Assembly: GCA_006386115.1 (NCBI GenBank)
Contig: VFIW01000133.1
Span: forward strand, 1 to 64,000
Reading direction: 5' to 3'
DNA length: 64,000 bases
Origin: Globisporangium splendens
Taxonomy: Eukaryota; Oomycota; Peronosporomycetes; Pythiales; Pythiaceae
Shown: one piece after another, positions 45,370 through 56,367 of the stretch
Layout of the letters: each line of letters starts with the position of its first letter
How positions within the stretch are numbered: position 1 is the stretch's first letter
The notes under the pieces: model-generated
Told to the model about the DNA's origin: nothing
What the model saw: the letters and a program-made list of their open reading frames with translations, nothing else
The model's database searches: none
Translations under genes and position numbers: made by a program

Positions 45370-48300
45370 ATGGAGAAACCAAAGGAGGGGGCCGCGCGGA
45401 TGGAAGCTCCGGAGGGAGTTTCCACAGAGACCGCCATCACGCTACGGAGTGGGCGGGCGCAAGGCGACGCAGAGATGGCAGTACGAGCGTCGCAGCACGG
45501 GAAAGGGGGAGCCCCAGATCCTGTGCGCATGAACGATAGGTCCAATTAAAAACAGGAGGACAAGACAAGTCTGGGACCATTGAGGAAGGCACGACGCCAA
45601 CGCGTGCGGAAGGCTCTCGAAAAGTAGAGCCGACGGAGACTGCACCAGTGGAGAGATACGAAGCCCTCGCCGCGAAGTTGCGTGTGTCACCGAACGCGGT
45701 CAACAGAGTGGAGATTGGATACGAAGTGCGGTTAATGTTCACAGCTCTTTACAACGGGATGCGGATTCTGGAGAAACCAAAAAAGGCGAACGACAATTAC
45801 CCAACACTCAACGGAGAAGAAGCGGACGCGCTGGTGGACCTATTCCGTCTACTGGCAATTGAAAAGGGAAAATCCTTTCCGGAGTGGAAGCGGACGATCC
45901 AAGATTTATGCAAGGATATGCACCGGTCGTCGTGGACAGTGGTAGCGCTTATCCAAAAGAGAATTGACCAAAACAGGCTCGCAGCAGAAACCAAGGCTTC
46001 GCCATGGGGTTCGCAAACGAGCACCAGCACTCAAACAAACGTCAAAGAGCAAGGCACCCAGCCCTTCATTTTCAAATCGAACAAATACTCGGAGGAGGAA
46101 CAACGCAACATGATCCGACACTGCAAGCAAAAGTTCGAGTACTCAGTGACCCTGCGCCAGCCGACAACGATGGAATGGGATATCATGCTAGCGATCGTGG
46201 AAGGCGAACTCCTGATTCGACACTTGCCTCAATTCCTTCGACGAGTGTGTGATGGGGACACCCTCTTCCGTTTCCAGAACACCATCGCAGCTCAGGTGGA
46301 AGGAGAGCTGGTCGGCAAATTATCGGATGCGACGCAAGTTTACAAAGATCATCAGTCGACCGGACGAATCGTGGAAGCCATCTTGCAAGCAGCGAGATTC
46401 CGCAATGACGGCAAAATGGAAGAGACAATGGCGATGCTGAGAGACCTCAAAGCTGCGGAATATAACGACAGCACTCACTCTCTCCACTTCTATTTCTTTG
46501 ACAGGAGCACAGCTGCGAAATGGGACAGAATGACGATCCCCTTCCGACGCCAATTGGTACATCTCATATCCGCGCATCCGACGGAGACAACCGGAGAGCG
46601 AACGGAGGCAGACAGCGTGTGGAACAGGCAATTGGGAGCGGACGGGCTACAGAATGCAGAATCGAGATCCAGGTACAAAATTCAGCTTTTGAACACTGCT
46701 CGCTCAATGAATATGTCCCTGTTTTTAGAATACTTGAAGCAGACGACAGGCAAGCGATTCTACGCCTACCCACTCGATAAATACGGTCCAATATCCCACC
46801 AATCGCAGTGGTGGGAGGTACTCTTTGAAGAGGAATCATGTCCAAAAGCGCTTATCGATGTCAGACGAATTATTTGGCGAGGGCGAACGATCATCCTGCA
46901 CCACGCATCCAAGTACCGAATGGCTCCTTGTTTAATCTGTGGGGCAGCGGGACATTTCGCGCGAACGTGTAAGGCAACGGAACATGAACTAAAAACTAAC
47001 AACTGTATTCACGCAGACGATGAGATCGTGAGTAAACTCCCGAGAAAGCCAGCCACTTTCACCAGTGCAGCGGAAATTAAGGAGTCTGTCTCAGACGGCA
47101 TTGACAAAAAGAAACAGCCACTTCAACCCGCAACAGAGAATCCTCACGCCAGTGGGGAAAACAAGCCGAGCGAGAACACGAATCCCGTGACGCCTGATGA
47201 GACAAACACGTCCAGCCCACAACCGAACTCCAACCCAAATGATCTAACAAAAAATGTGTCGTTTACGGTGAAAACAGGAATTTCAGTACAACAAACCGGC
47301 AATCTCAAAGAACAGGCGAAGGCGAAACCAAACGATGGAGCAGCGAACACAAAAGGACCCGCGTCAAAGGCAAGCCAGAAAAACGGTCCAAGACAAATTT
47401 CCAAGGATGACATCCGGTGGGCAAAAGAGCTGATGCGCTTCCGACGAGATATGGACGAGTTAATGAAGGTGCACGTGGAAAGACAAACCGAGCTCAACCC
47501 GAATCGTAACGACATCATGGACTGGGATGGGGAGTACACGATTCAAGACGTGATGGACGCCAACGGACTTGCAGAAGCAACAACACTACCTACCGGAAAT
47601 TGCCAATTTTATGCAGTGGCGGAAGCGATGCTCCAAATCGTGCATGACAACATGGCCAATGAGAAGCTGATCGAGGCCACGGCGAGCAGAATCAAGCAAA
47701 GCATGAACGCGGCAGCACGGCTCAACTTCGATCTCGAATTTCCTGAAGGAACTCATTTGGGAATACTTGAAGCACTGGGGAGAGGGGATCGGAAAATGAG
47801 CCCAAAAGAAAGGAGAGCAGATGTTCTCGACTATTTCAGCGATATCGCAAGCAGCTCCTCCAGCCGATCTTCCACGCTGCCAGGATCCCTGTGGGGTGGT
47901 CCGGAGTCCTTGCGGATGGCTGCCAAGGCTTTGCAGAGAAAAATCTTCGTGCTGATCGAGACAACGTACGGAGACCGTAAGGGCTTTGCAATTTACAAGC
48001 CGCAATCCAGAGTCCATGGAGGCGGCCAGTTTTTGTCAGCCAAAGAATATGTGTGCACAGGGAAGCAATGGGAAGACGAGCTCCGTCAAGACAGAAACGA
48101 AGCAGAGGCCACGAGCAGTCCGCTACCAATTGTAATGAAATTCGCAAACGAACACTACAACAGTCTGCACTTCAGAACCCTGAACGACCCAACGCCACTG
48201 GCGAATATGACGAGCTCATCGTTAGCGAAGCATCTCCAAGGATCCGTGAGGAGCAAGGCGGAGTTCAAGACGGACCGATCTGGTCAATTCGAAGACGATC

Positions 48301-49337
48301 GAGAAACAGACGATTCAATGGAGGACAGCGACAATTCCAGTTTGGGAGAGTCAGTGTGGACTCCATCGCTGGACGAGCGAGAAAAGTTCGAGCCAAACCA
48401 GCTCAGCGGACAACACGGCTGGTCGTTCGCATCGCAGGAGAATCAGCTTGTGGAATATCACTCGCCCACAACCGAGTTACCTCCACAACCCAGGAAGCGA
48501 GAGAGAGACGAAACCCTGATGCTCACAGCAATAGATGGTGACGTCGCGATAAACCTGAACAGCCCCAATATCCCCCTCAAGAAAACCAAAACGCTGTCGA
48601 GACGTTTGGTGATCGAAGGAGACTCCATGCAGAAACGCAGAGACCTCGAGCGCACGCTGCAGGAGCATTGGGAAGGGTTCCAGGAGCAATGGAGGCAAGA
48701 AACCAAATGCCCCTTTCCTCTGCTCTCGTCCAATCGTGATGTATGGGCGCAGGCAGCTCTCAATGAGTGGGAGCGAATTCTAGCGATGTTGAAGACGTCG
48801 CCAGGGCCGCATCACGTACTGAATCATCTCAGCGGGCCAACGCTAGTGGACTTGACGCAAGTTCTGCGCGAACAGGTGATTGAGGAAGGGCTCAAACGTC
48901 TTGTACACCGCACCGATCAGGCAGAAACCAGGGTATGGATCACAGGTTGGTTTGACAGGATTGCAACGGCAACCACGAAGCAACAACGGGCCGTACTACT
49001 CAACTCCAAGGAAGACTGGTTGACGCTTGGAAAAATGAAGTACGGTGGGCTCGAAGTTCTGCGACTTTGTCACCCGACCCAGCTAGAGAAGCTCAGCCGC
49101 TACATCATCTGCACAGTGGTGTATGAGGAGGAGCTGCAGACGTTCAGGTCCAGTGACGCCGAAGACCCACACAACCTGTACGAGGCGATTGAAGACTTGT
49201 GTGCGATGTTGAAGCAAACCAGAGAACTCAAAGCAGCCTTCAAGAGTGGAGAGGAGCTCAGCGAATGGTCAGCTCTTTCGGTGATCATGGCTCAAGTCAC
49301 CATGGAAGTGGACTCGGTCGAGCCTTCAAGGTACTAA
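45370..49337 (+). CDS. LINE-A ORF1 protein, CCHC knuckle plus OTU-like protease domain (one N-terminal frameshift)
   Basis: From ATG 45370 the frame matches the intact N-terminus of the 20599 copy but stops at 45547 after a one-base loss near 45537. The main frame is open from 45648 to 49337 (1229 residues). Seen in order: helical region, CLICGAAGHFARTC zinc knuckle (residue about 427), low-complexity P/T/N-rich linker, a DIMDWDGEYT segment, and an OTU-like module. The module has TGNCQFYAVAEAM (Cys about 651), WGGPESLRMAAKALQRKIFVLI and EHYNSLHF (His about 835), which match the Cys and His boxes of OTU proteases. The Asp usually before the GNC is replaced by Thr. A Lys/Arg/Glu-rich C-terminal half is of unknown fold. 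ORF1 proteins coat the LINE RNA. Confidence 0.85.
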
Positions 49338-49386
49338 AGGCGCGACACCAACAGGTAACCAAGGTGGCAGTAGCCCAGGCACAGAA

Positions 49387-52300
49387 ATGTACGCCGCGCT
49401 ACATGCCCTCAAGAATGCATTTTACAAAAATCAAAAAAAGGAAAAAAGACCATGTCCAAACACGCTACGGGTATTAACTCAGAACGTGTGCGGATTCAAA
49501 AAGAAAGAACGAACAAAATGGTTAGAGGATCTCAAGGGGGCACTAACCGCAGAAAAGTATGATATCATTTATTTACAGGAGACGAGGATCACCACAGCCA
49601 AAGAAGAAAGCAGACTCCGACATTACTGGAACCGAATATGGGGGGTTGCAAACCTGGACGAACCAACGTCCTTTTGGTCCATCCATCCAGACGCGACCGG
49701 CGGATTGGCAATACTCACAAATCCGAAGACGATTAGCGAAACACAACTGATCGAGGAATCCAAGTGGACGAATCGCACAGTCGCTATCAAGTCCAAGGGA
49801 GTGGTGTGGATTAATGTGTACGCACCCAACAAGAAAGCAGAGCGAGAACACTTCTTCCGACGCCTAAACGAGGAGTTCGGGACTCATCGTGCAGCAGCAG
49901 TGCTCGGAGGTGACTTCAATTGTGTGCTCGACAAGCAACGGGACCGGTACCAAAGAGGAGTTCGGCTACCTGTGCAGTGCGAGAGTGCAGAACTGAGACG
50001 ACTAGTGACGGAGTGGAACATTTACGACGCACGGGAGCTAGTGGAGGATCCGGAGTGGCCAGTGCAGAGGGAACCGACGGAGCATTTCACATACTGGAGG
50101 AAAAACTCAGCCAGTCGACTCGACCGATTCTATATCGCAGGAAACCTGGGCAGCGCCGTGCAATGGGAGGCCATAGAGCTACCCAAGCGCTACTCGGATC
50201 ACCAAGCAGTGGTGCTGCATATGAAATGGACGAGTCAACCGCAGAGACCAAAGAGAGTGAACAAGTGCAGGTACCCGATGCGAACCTCGCGTCCTGACTT
50301 GGTGCGGACTGGGGTGCAAAAGGCAATCGCTCACGAGCTGGAGCTGATGCAGAGTGAAGGGTCAATCGTTTGGAACAACCTGGAGCAGCGTATCATCAAA
50401 GCAATACTGAGAGTAAGTCGAGCAGAGAAGCGGCAAGTACGAAGATACCGGCAAAAGTTGGAGGATCAGCAGCACCGACCGGCAAACCGCACAAGGCGTC
50501 AGCTGATCGAAGAACAAGCAAACGCGGCAAGAGAGGCAGCAGAGTTCAAATTCGGCAAGTATATGCAAGCAACGCAGGGGGATGTTCGTCACTTCTTTCG
50601 GAGGATCGCCAACTGGCAGCGGGATCAAACAATTTCGCGATTGGAGCCGACTCCCGGAAGGTACCACTCACCAAACGCGAGTCTGGCGGACATCATGGGG
50701 GAAGAATGGCACCAAATCACTGGCCAGAGCCATGCTGCGGTCCCTCCGCAGAAGGCTGAACAGCGATTTGATGCACTGGTGTACATTCCGGAAACTCGAA
50801 AAGTCACGGAAGAGCAAAACCAAGACTTGATGGCACCCATCACTGAAAAGGAAGTACGAGAGGCGATCGCGGCTTTACATCGGCATAAGGCAGGTGGCGT
50901 GGACAGTCTGAACAATGACTTCTACAAGGATTGCGAGGACGTGATGGTTGAAGTTTTGGTGCGGGAATTCAACAACATCCAACGCGGGGCACCCATGCCA
51001 CGATCATTCGGTCAAGGAATCGTGATACCGTTGCGCAAGAAAGGAGATTCGCCAAACCCCCTCGATTACAGACCAATCACTCTGCTCACGACCACTTACA
51101 AGTTGTTTGCAAAAGTCTTGGCAACAAGGCTGCAAGACATCCTTCTGTGGATCATCGGGGAAGCACAACAAGGCTTTGTACGCGACCGACTGATGGAGAA
51201 CGCGATCCTCATCATGCAAGCCGCATTGGACAAAGCGTACCACAACAACGGTGAAGGGTTGGATGACGCTCCGGGAATTGCGATGCTTGACTTCATGAAG
51301 GCTTACGACACGTTGGACAGAGATTTTCTGTATCTTGTGCTGAGCAAGTTCGGCTTTGGGCGACAATTTGTGGATTTAGTACGTCGAATGCACTCGGACA
51401 CTACAGCGCAGTACCTGGTGAACGGTGAAGTGTCGAGAGAATGGGAGGTCAAGTCGGGAATTCGTCAAGGTTGCCCCCTGGCCCCTCTGCTGTTTATTGT
51501 CGCCGCGGAGATTCTCGCACTAGCAGTACAACAAGACCCCCATCTGGAAGGAATTCGTGTGACCAGATCCGGAGCAGAACCCCATCTCATTTCGACCTTC
51601 GTCGACGACTCCGCCGTCTTTTTGAAGCAAGGGAAACAGCTGCCTCGACTCATGCAGCTGCTGTCCGAGTTCGGTAAGCAATCAGGTCTGCACGTGCAAC
51701 CAACGAAAAGCAGCTACATCTGTCTCAACACAGCAGTAGTCCAGGAACAAAGATGCGGCATTCCAATTCTGAAGCATGGAGAGACGGTGAGGTACCTTGG
51801 CATCCAAATAGGTACCGGGAACATCACACAAGCTAATTGGGAGGACCGCCTGCAAAAGCTCCGAACCAGATTGATCATCGCGGCCAAAGTCTCCAACAGT
51901 GTGGTGGGGAGAGTGCTTATACTGAATTCGATCTTACTGCCGTCGATTCTGTTCACTGCCGGCTACATCAAGCCCCCAGCGAAAGTCGTGGATCAGCTAG
52001 TGAATCTACAAAAGCAATTTTTGTGGAAATCGACACTCGGCACAGACGGCACGAGGCACAACGTGAGTCCTTCCCTGCTCTGCCTGCCAGCTAAGAAAGG
52101 AGGCATAGGTCTCTATTCAATACCTCTTGCAATAAAGCGACAAGCGATGCGGCGGACAACTCGGTGGCTACAGCGAGCGCGAGACAAGTATACAGAAGCT
52201 TGGCATGAACAGGTGCATCGGGACAAAAGTCAAAACCGGGGATGTTGCGCAATTTCACCAAAGGAGCGAAGCCAGCTAGCACAGACAAGGCTGTACCAGA

Positions 52301-54414
52301 CAAACAATATTCACAGACTCGGGTGGGAGTACCTCTGTGAAGACCTGGTGGTGGCAGAGAGACGCAATCCCGCGTGGAAAGACGATCTGAAGCAGCAAAT
52401 GGAATCCTTACTACCGACCCTGGATCTTGAGTGGAGATCAGACGGACGTGTAGGTGTGTACTTTGGGAGAAAACCTGAGCAGACGATTCATCAACTATCG
52501 GAAGAGACTCGAGCCTTCTGGCCATCCTTTCAGTGGAACGACAACCCCTGGATAATCGACAGTCAAGGCGAGCAGTATTCAGTCAAAAAGGTTCCTTTCC
52601 TGAAGGAATGCAATTTGGCCAGCTTCAACGTGAGACGGGAAGAAGAGCGAGTGTTCTCCGTGCGGCTACCAACCATGACGGCGACTCTCACGTTCAAACG
52701 AATGACTACCCTGCGAAAACTCGTAACCAGCATCATTCTATGCTCACCGGAGATAGAAATCGATGCAGGCAACCAGTTGAACAGTCACCAGGAGCCGTGG
52801 AGCAGGAAACACACAAAACGAGAGTACAAGTGGATCAGCAATGGCATGGGAACCATCATCGCGGTGCCAGTATCGGAGGGGAGCCACACGGACTACATCC
52901 AGATGCAACGGCAAGCAAACGGAGTTCTCTGGACAGTGACCGACTGGGTTGGGGATGCTACCTGTCAACAAGACGTGGCAATGATCGAAGAAGAAATAAA
53001 AACCGTAGGGTGGACTTTCAAACCGCACCCGCTCACGACTCACTGTCCGTGGCTGGTGCATGAACGTACTCCCCCAAACAGTATCCAGAAGACAATTGAC
53101 CGAGCACGAACACAAAGGTTGCACAGCAAGTTGTATCAAGGTCTCGGAGGACTTACAGACAAACTCAACGAAGTCGCAAGAACTGACCAGTGGTACAGCC
53201 ATGTGCAGTATCGACTACCAGCAGATCTATGGAAACAACGAGGATGTCTTACGCCTTTTCAGATGTGGACGACATACCGGATTTCTACGATGCAGCTCAA
53301 CCTTTTCCATCCGGGAAGGATCGAGTCTTCGGCGTGCCCAAGCAATGCCGGATGTGGGGAGACAAAAGAAACTATCTCACACATAGTCTGGAGTTGCAAG
53401 CGAGCACAAGCCGCGTGGACGGCCTTCCTCGGACGATGGATGGGCCGAACATTGACGGAGCAAGCACTCAACCTCTTCTTGCCTCATATTGCTAGCCGCA
53501 CAGCACCGCCAGGTCAACGATCTTTGCTCCGGGAATTGGAAAAGCGCTTCGGGTTCATTACTCCGGAACACTCGACAGCACTACAGAAACTTTGGTTTAT
53601 CGTCACATCAAGCATCCCAGTATTGCTGTGGAGAACGAGAGTGGAAATAGTGCATGAACGACAACATCTCACTATCGAAGAAAGTACCCAGCGAGTGTGG
53701 ACAGCGTGTGTGATGCAAGTGCGGGCTGTGGCTCATCGGATGAGAACGCTCAAAGGAGAAAAGATCGATGCAACTTGCCTGAGCCAACTGCTCAGCGTAC
53801 TGGAGAGACAAGACTTGTCGCGCCAACTAGAAACATGGGGGACGGCGCGTTTGTATTTCGATGGAGGTGCACGCGGCAACCCAGGTCCAGGAGGCAGCGG
53901 ATGGGCACTCATCTTCCTGAATGAACGCAGCAATCGATGGGAACTCAAAGCATGCGGCTATGCGTACATGGGACCAGAAGTCACGAACAATTGGTGCGAA
54001 TACAGCGCGCTGAAAGATGGTCTGGCATACAGTGCACACTACCTGCAGCATTATGAAGTCAAGTTGGAAGTCTTCGGAGACAGCCAAATGATTATCGCAG
54101 CCCAGAACGGGTTCTCTTCTATACGCCAGACCAAGTTGCAGCCACTAGCAGTTCGGGTAAACCAAATCATCGGCAACTTTGCATGGACCTCCTGGAATCA
54201 CACAAAACGAGAACAAAACAAGATGGCCGATCTTCTCGCCAACATGGCAATGAACTCCAAGAGTGCGAAGATACTCACCGACGAATCGCGGGGAAATGAT
54301 CAAGTTCTTATGTCCCAAGTCGCAGCTCTACTCGACAATGATATCGGTGCCACACCGTCACAACTAAGAAACACCTCACTGTCAGCAGTGTTGATGAGAC
54401 TCAGGAATTCTTAA
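49387..54414 (+). CDS. LINE-A ORF2: AP endonuclease, reverse transcriptase, zinc knuckle, RNase H
   Basis: An open 1675-residue polyprotein. Endonuclease (about 28-280): LTQNVCGF, IYLQETR, WINVYAPN, GGDFNCV, SRLDRFY and SDHQAVVL. RT (about 500-800): HKAGGVDSLNNDF, RPITLLTTTYKLF, FMKAYDTLDRDFL, GIRQGCPLAPLLF (about 694) and the catalytic FVDDS (about 737). Knuckle CPSNAGC..ETKETISHIVWSC (about 1316-1337). RNase H (about 1485-1630): YFDGGARGNPGPGGSG, NNWCEYSALKDGL, VFGDSQMII, NKMADLLAN, with all four acidic positions present. The GNPG loop marks the archaeal type. No inactivating change is visible, so this copy could still make an active enzyme even though its ORF1 is shifted. It follows ORF1 after 49 bases. 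Confidence 0.95.
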   Translation: MYAALHALKNAFYKNQKKEKRPCPNTLRVLTQNVCGFKKKERTKWLEDLKGALTAEKYDIIYLQETRITTAKEESRLRHYWNRIWGVANLDEPTSFWSIHPDATGGLAILTNPKTISETQLIEESKWTNRTVAIKSKGVVWINVYAPNKKAEREHFFRRLNEEFGTHRAAAVLGGDFNCVLDKQRDRYQRGVRLPVQCESAELRRLVTEWNIYDARELVEDPEWPVQREPTEHFTYWRKNSASRLDRFYIAGNLGSAVQWEAIELPKRYSDHQAVVLHMKWTSQPQRPKRVNKCRYPMRTSRPDLVRTGVQKAIAHELELMQSEGSIVWNNLEQRIIKAILRVSRAEKRQVRRYRQKLEDQQHRPANRTRRQLIEEQANAAREAAEFKFGKYMQATQGDVRHFFRRIANWQRDQTISRLEPTPGRYHSPNASLADIMGEEWHQITGQSHAAVPPQKAEQRFDALVYIPETRKVTEEQNQDLMAPITEKEVREAIAALHRHKAGGVDSLNNDFYKDCEDVMVEVLVREFNNIQRGAPMPRSFGQGIVIPLRKKGDSPNPLDYRPITLLTTTYKLFAKVLATRLQDILLWIIGEAQQGFVRDRLMENAILIMQAALDKAYHNNGEGLDDAPGIAMLDFMKAYDTLDRDFLYLVLSKFGFGRQFVDLVRRMHSDTTAQYLVNGEVSREWEVKSGIRQGCPLAPLLFIVAAEILALAVQQDPHLEGIRVTRSGAEPHLISTFVDDSAVFLKQGKQLPRLMQLLSEFGKQSGLHVQPTKSSYICLNTAVVQEQRCGIPILKHGETVRYLGIQIGTGNITQANWEDRLQKLRTRLIIAAKVSNSVVGRVLILNSILLPSILFTAGYIKPPAKVVDQLVNLQKQFLWKSTLGTDGTRHNVSPSLLCLPAKKGGIGLYSIPLAIKRQAMRRTTRWLQRARDKYTEAWHEQVHRDKSQNRGCCAISPKERSQLAQTRLYQTNNIHRLGWEYLCEDLVVAERRNPAWKDDLKQQMESLLPTLDLEWRSDGRVGVYFGRKPEQTIHQLSEETRAFWPSFQWNDNPWIIDSQGEQYSVKKVPFLKECNLASFNVRREEERVFSVRLPTMTATLTFKRMTTLRKLVTSIILCSPEIEIDAGNQLNSHQEPWSRKHTKREYKWISNGMGTIIAVPVSEGSHTDYIQMQRQANGVLWTVTDWVGDATCQQDVAMIEEEIKTVGWTFKPHPLTTHCPWLVHERTPPNSIQKTIDRARTQRLHSKLYQGLGGLTDKLNEVARTDQWYSHVQYRLPADLWKQRGCLTPFQMWTTYRISTMQLNLFHPGRIESSACPSNAGCGETKETISHIVWSCKRAQAAWTAFLGRWMGRTLTEQALNLFLPHIASRTAPPGQRSLLRELEKRFGFITPEHSTALQKLWFIVTSSIPVLLWRTRVEIVHERQHLTIEESTQRVWTACVMQVRAVAHRMRTLKGEKIDATCLSQLLSVLERQDLSRQLETWGTARLYFDGGARGNPGPGGSGWALIFLNERSNRWELKACGYAYMGPEVTNNWCEYSALKDGLAYSAHYLQHYEVKLEVFGDSQMIIAAQNGFSSIRQTKLQPLAVRVNQIIGNFAWTSWNHTKREQNKMADLLANMAMNSKSAKILTDESRGNDQVLMSQVAALLDNDIGATPSQLRNTSLSAVLMRLRNS

Positions 54415-54461
54415 ACTGTATGTAGACCATAAGTTCAATAGAATTACCTTCTCTCTCTCTC

Positions 54462-54476
54462 TCTATCCGCATGCTG
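54462..54476. repeat. target-site duplication, LINE-A 3' side
   Basis: TCTATCCGCATGCTG, identical to 45162-45176, directly after the (TC)n tail. Confidence 0.9.
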
Positions 54477-54570
54477 CATTTATCTGCATTTTGCTGTAGT
54501 GTGGTGGTACATATTATAAAGGACTCGTTTTTCGTGCGCACACATTCGAAAGGTCGGTTCATTCAAAAAG

Positions 54571-55401
54571 ATGACAGACGAAGAGGGCTTGAGAGCCGAG
54601 CTGAAGAGCTGGCGAGCGGCATACGAGGAAGAGCGAAGGGCGCGTGCAGAGGACCAGCAAGCACTTGCAGCAGAACGAGATGCACTTGCAGCGGAACGGA
54701 GAGCGCGTGCAGAGGAACACGATGCGCTCGTCAGAGAATGAACAATGTGCAGATCGAATCTAGGGTCGAGATAAATGCTTTGCAAGCGCAGTCGGATGCG
54801 ATGCTCGAAGAATTGCAAGCCGAGTCAAATGCGAAGCTAGAAGCGTTGCTAGCCAAGTCGAATTCCAAGCTAGACGCGATGCGAGATGTCACCAATAAGA
54901 TTCTCGACAAGTGTGATGAGCTCAACAACGCGTATCTCAGCCAACGCGAGTTGATCAACAACAGCGTGTTGATTAGCAAAAGCAAACTATCGGCCCTCAA
55001 AAGTAAAGCATCGACCACCGTCCCAGACACCAAAGTATCGACCATCGTCCCAGACACCAAAGTATCGACCATCGTCCCAGACAACAAAGAATTGGAACAT
55101 GGTTATGCGATCGTGATAAAGCAGAACGAGGCCGACAATTCGATCGAGTTCCGCCAAATTGCAGGTGAACGCCAGTATGTGAGAAAGCAATCAGAAGATC
55201 CCGATCGCGATTTCGAGATTCTATGCGACTTCAAACCCAGCGCGAACCCCATTGACCTTGAAGCTGAAGTCATGGAGACAGTCAAGAACGTTCACGCCAA
55301 TATGAAGGAAGTGACTTCTCGGTACGTGTCGTGCTTTACTTGCTTTACTTGCATTGCTGTATGGATATTAATCGCGTATCTGTGTTAGATTTGTTGATTG
55401 A
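54571..55401 (+). CDS. coiled-coil protein with viral-accessory-like C-terminal domain (paralogue of 714-1445), one frame break
   Basis: ATG 54571 opens a 56-residue highly charged helix (MTDEEGLRAELKSWRAAYEE) ending at TGA 54739-54741. A second frame with ATG 54738 (overlapping as ATGA) continues the coiled coil and runs to a GTACGT...TGTTAG intron at 55322-55388, after which it stops at 55399-55401. A VSTIVPD(T/N)K segment is repeated three times (55015-55090). The C-terminal module (EHGYAIVIKQN, FRQIAGERQYVRKQ, ILCDFKPS) aligns with HHGFAVLLREK and FISGQQAYVKRR of the 714 gene. A TCATTCAA box lies at 54559-54566. Either a frameshift has split one gene or two frames are used; a frameshift is more likely in a eukaryote. 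LINE-A sits about 95 bases upstream. Confidence 0.55.
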
Positions 55402-55841
55402 AGAAACGTCGAGTATCTGACACGAGCCGAGAAGCATCGTGCTGGACCAGCATGATCAAAGATCGATCTTATTTTCCTTTGAAAAAAGGAATCAAACTTT
55501 TCTCCGAAATCATTCATCACCAAACTATCATACAGTGCTTGCATTCTTATTGATTCGATATGCGCGCTCGACCTCGAATGGGTAAGTGTTCATTGTTGAG
55601 AAAGATGTTTGGAGCAGCGTTCACGTCTCGATATACTATCAGGTTGGAGGTGTCCAATGCATGGAGATGCTCTGAGTAGAGCATCAACCCAAAACAAAAG
55701 AATGAATCGCGCAAACAATGTATTGATCAAATAGATGAAGGAGTGATGGTCTTCGCTCGTGACTGATTTGTTCTCGCAAGATCTCGCTCTCATACCTCTT
55801 TTCACTTAAGACCCTCAACCAAGACCTCGCTCTCAAGAACA
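55402..55841. other. region without a recognised gene
   Basis: AT-rich DNA with no convincing frame on either strand. Confidence 0.5.
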
Positions 55842-56204
55842 ATGATTCGGACGGTGTGGCGCTTTGAACCGAATAGCAACGGCGGCAACGGTCTGACACC
55901 CCGTGGCTCCCCGATCATCCAAAACGAGCAAGATGAAGTAATGCAACGACAGCGACATTTGAACTGGGATCAAAACTTTGCGAGCCCGTTCAAGTATGTG
56001 TTTTCGGATAAAGAGTACACGATTCGGTGGGGAATCTCGATTTACGTCAACAGGATGGTGTACCGCAACGCGGTGCTGTACGAAATCGACACCAGCAATC
56101 TTCAAATGTGCGACGGAGGACAACCCGACGAATGTCTGATTATTGGCGCGATCCCACAAGAAAATATTCGACAGACAAGCTGCGAGACTAAGTTGACAGA
56201 ATGA
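55842..56204 (+). CDS. hypothetical protein, 120 residues
   Basis: Open from ATG 55842 to TGA 56204. The middle (FASPFKYVFSDKEYTIRWGISIYVNRMVYRNAVLYEID) alternates charged and aromatic residues as in a beta-rich fold. There are two cysteines near the C-terminus (MC, EC) and a third at SC. No family recognised. Its stop overlaps the start of the next frame (ATGA at 56201-56204). Compact spacing of this kind is usual in large DNA viruses and unusual in nuclear genes, but that is only a hint. Confidence 0.45.
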   Translation: MIRTVWRFEPNSNGGNGLTPRGSPIIQNEQDEVMQRQRHLNWDQNFASPFKYVFSDKEYTIRWGISIYVNRMVYRNAVLYEIDTSNLQMCDGGQPDECLIIGAIPQENIRQTSCETKLTE

Positions 56205-56365
56205 GCACCGAAAGAATCGAGAGAATCGAGAGAGCCGCTAGGAGAAGACGCGAACAAGCGAAACAAGTGTGGAATCACGAGACTCAAAAACGGTACAGTG
56301 ATGAAGACGACGCACTCGACGACATTGACGAGAACCATTTCATTGATTATTACCGCGAACACTAG
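56201..56365 (+). CDS. hypothetical small charged protein, 54 residues
   Basis: ATG 56201 overlaps the previous stop. The product begins MSTERIERIERAARRRREQ, a basic amphipathic helix, and ends in an acidic tail (DEDDALDDIDENHF). No family recognised. The stop is TAG 56363-56365. Confidence 0.35.
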   Translation: MSTERIERIERAARRRREQAKQVWNHETQKRYSDEDDALDDIDENHFIDYYREH

Positions 56366-56367
56366 AT

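Larger units (their letters stand above)
45177..54461 (+). mobile_element. LINE-A, full-length copy with 15-bp TSD
   Basis: A 9.28-kb non-LTR retrotransposon. Order: short 5' UTR, ORF1 (45370-49337, one N-terminal frameshift), 49-bp gap, ORF2 (49387-54414, fully open, 1675 codons), short 3' UTR ending GAATTACCTTC and a (TC)n tail. It has AP endonuclease, RT, zinc knuckle and archaeal-type RNase H in ORF2, and an OTU-like domain in ORF1. The insertion landed about 95 bases upstream of the coiled-coil gene at 54571. Two other copies in the window (1450-4905, 11822-20787) are damaged. Confidence 0.95.

Noticed and set aside
54735..54745. Bacterial-type translational coupling (ATGA) between two coiled-coil frames
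   Set aside because: The gene has a eukaryotic intron and the paralogue at 714 is a single frame, so a frameshift is the simpler reading.
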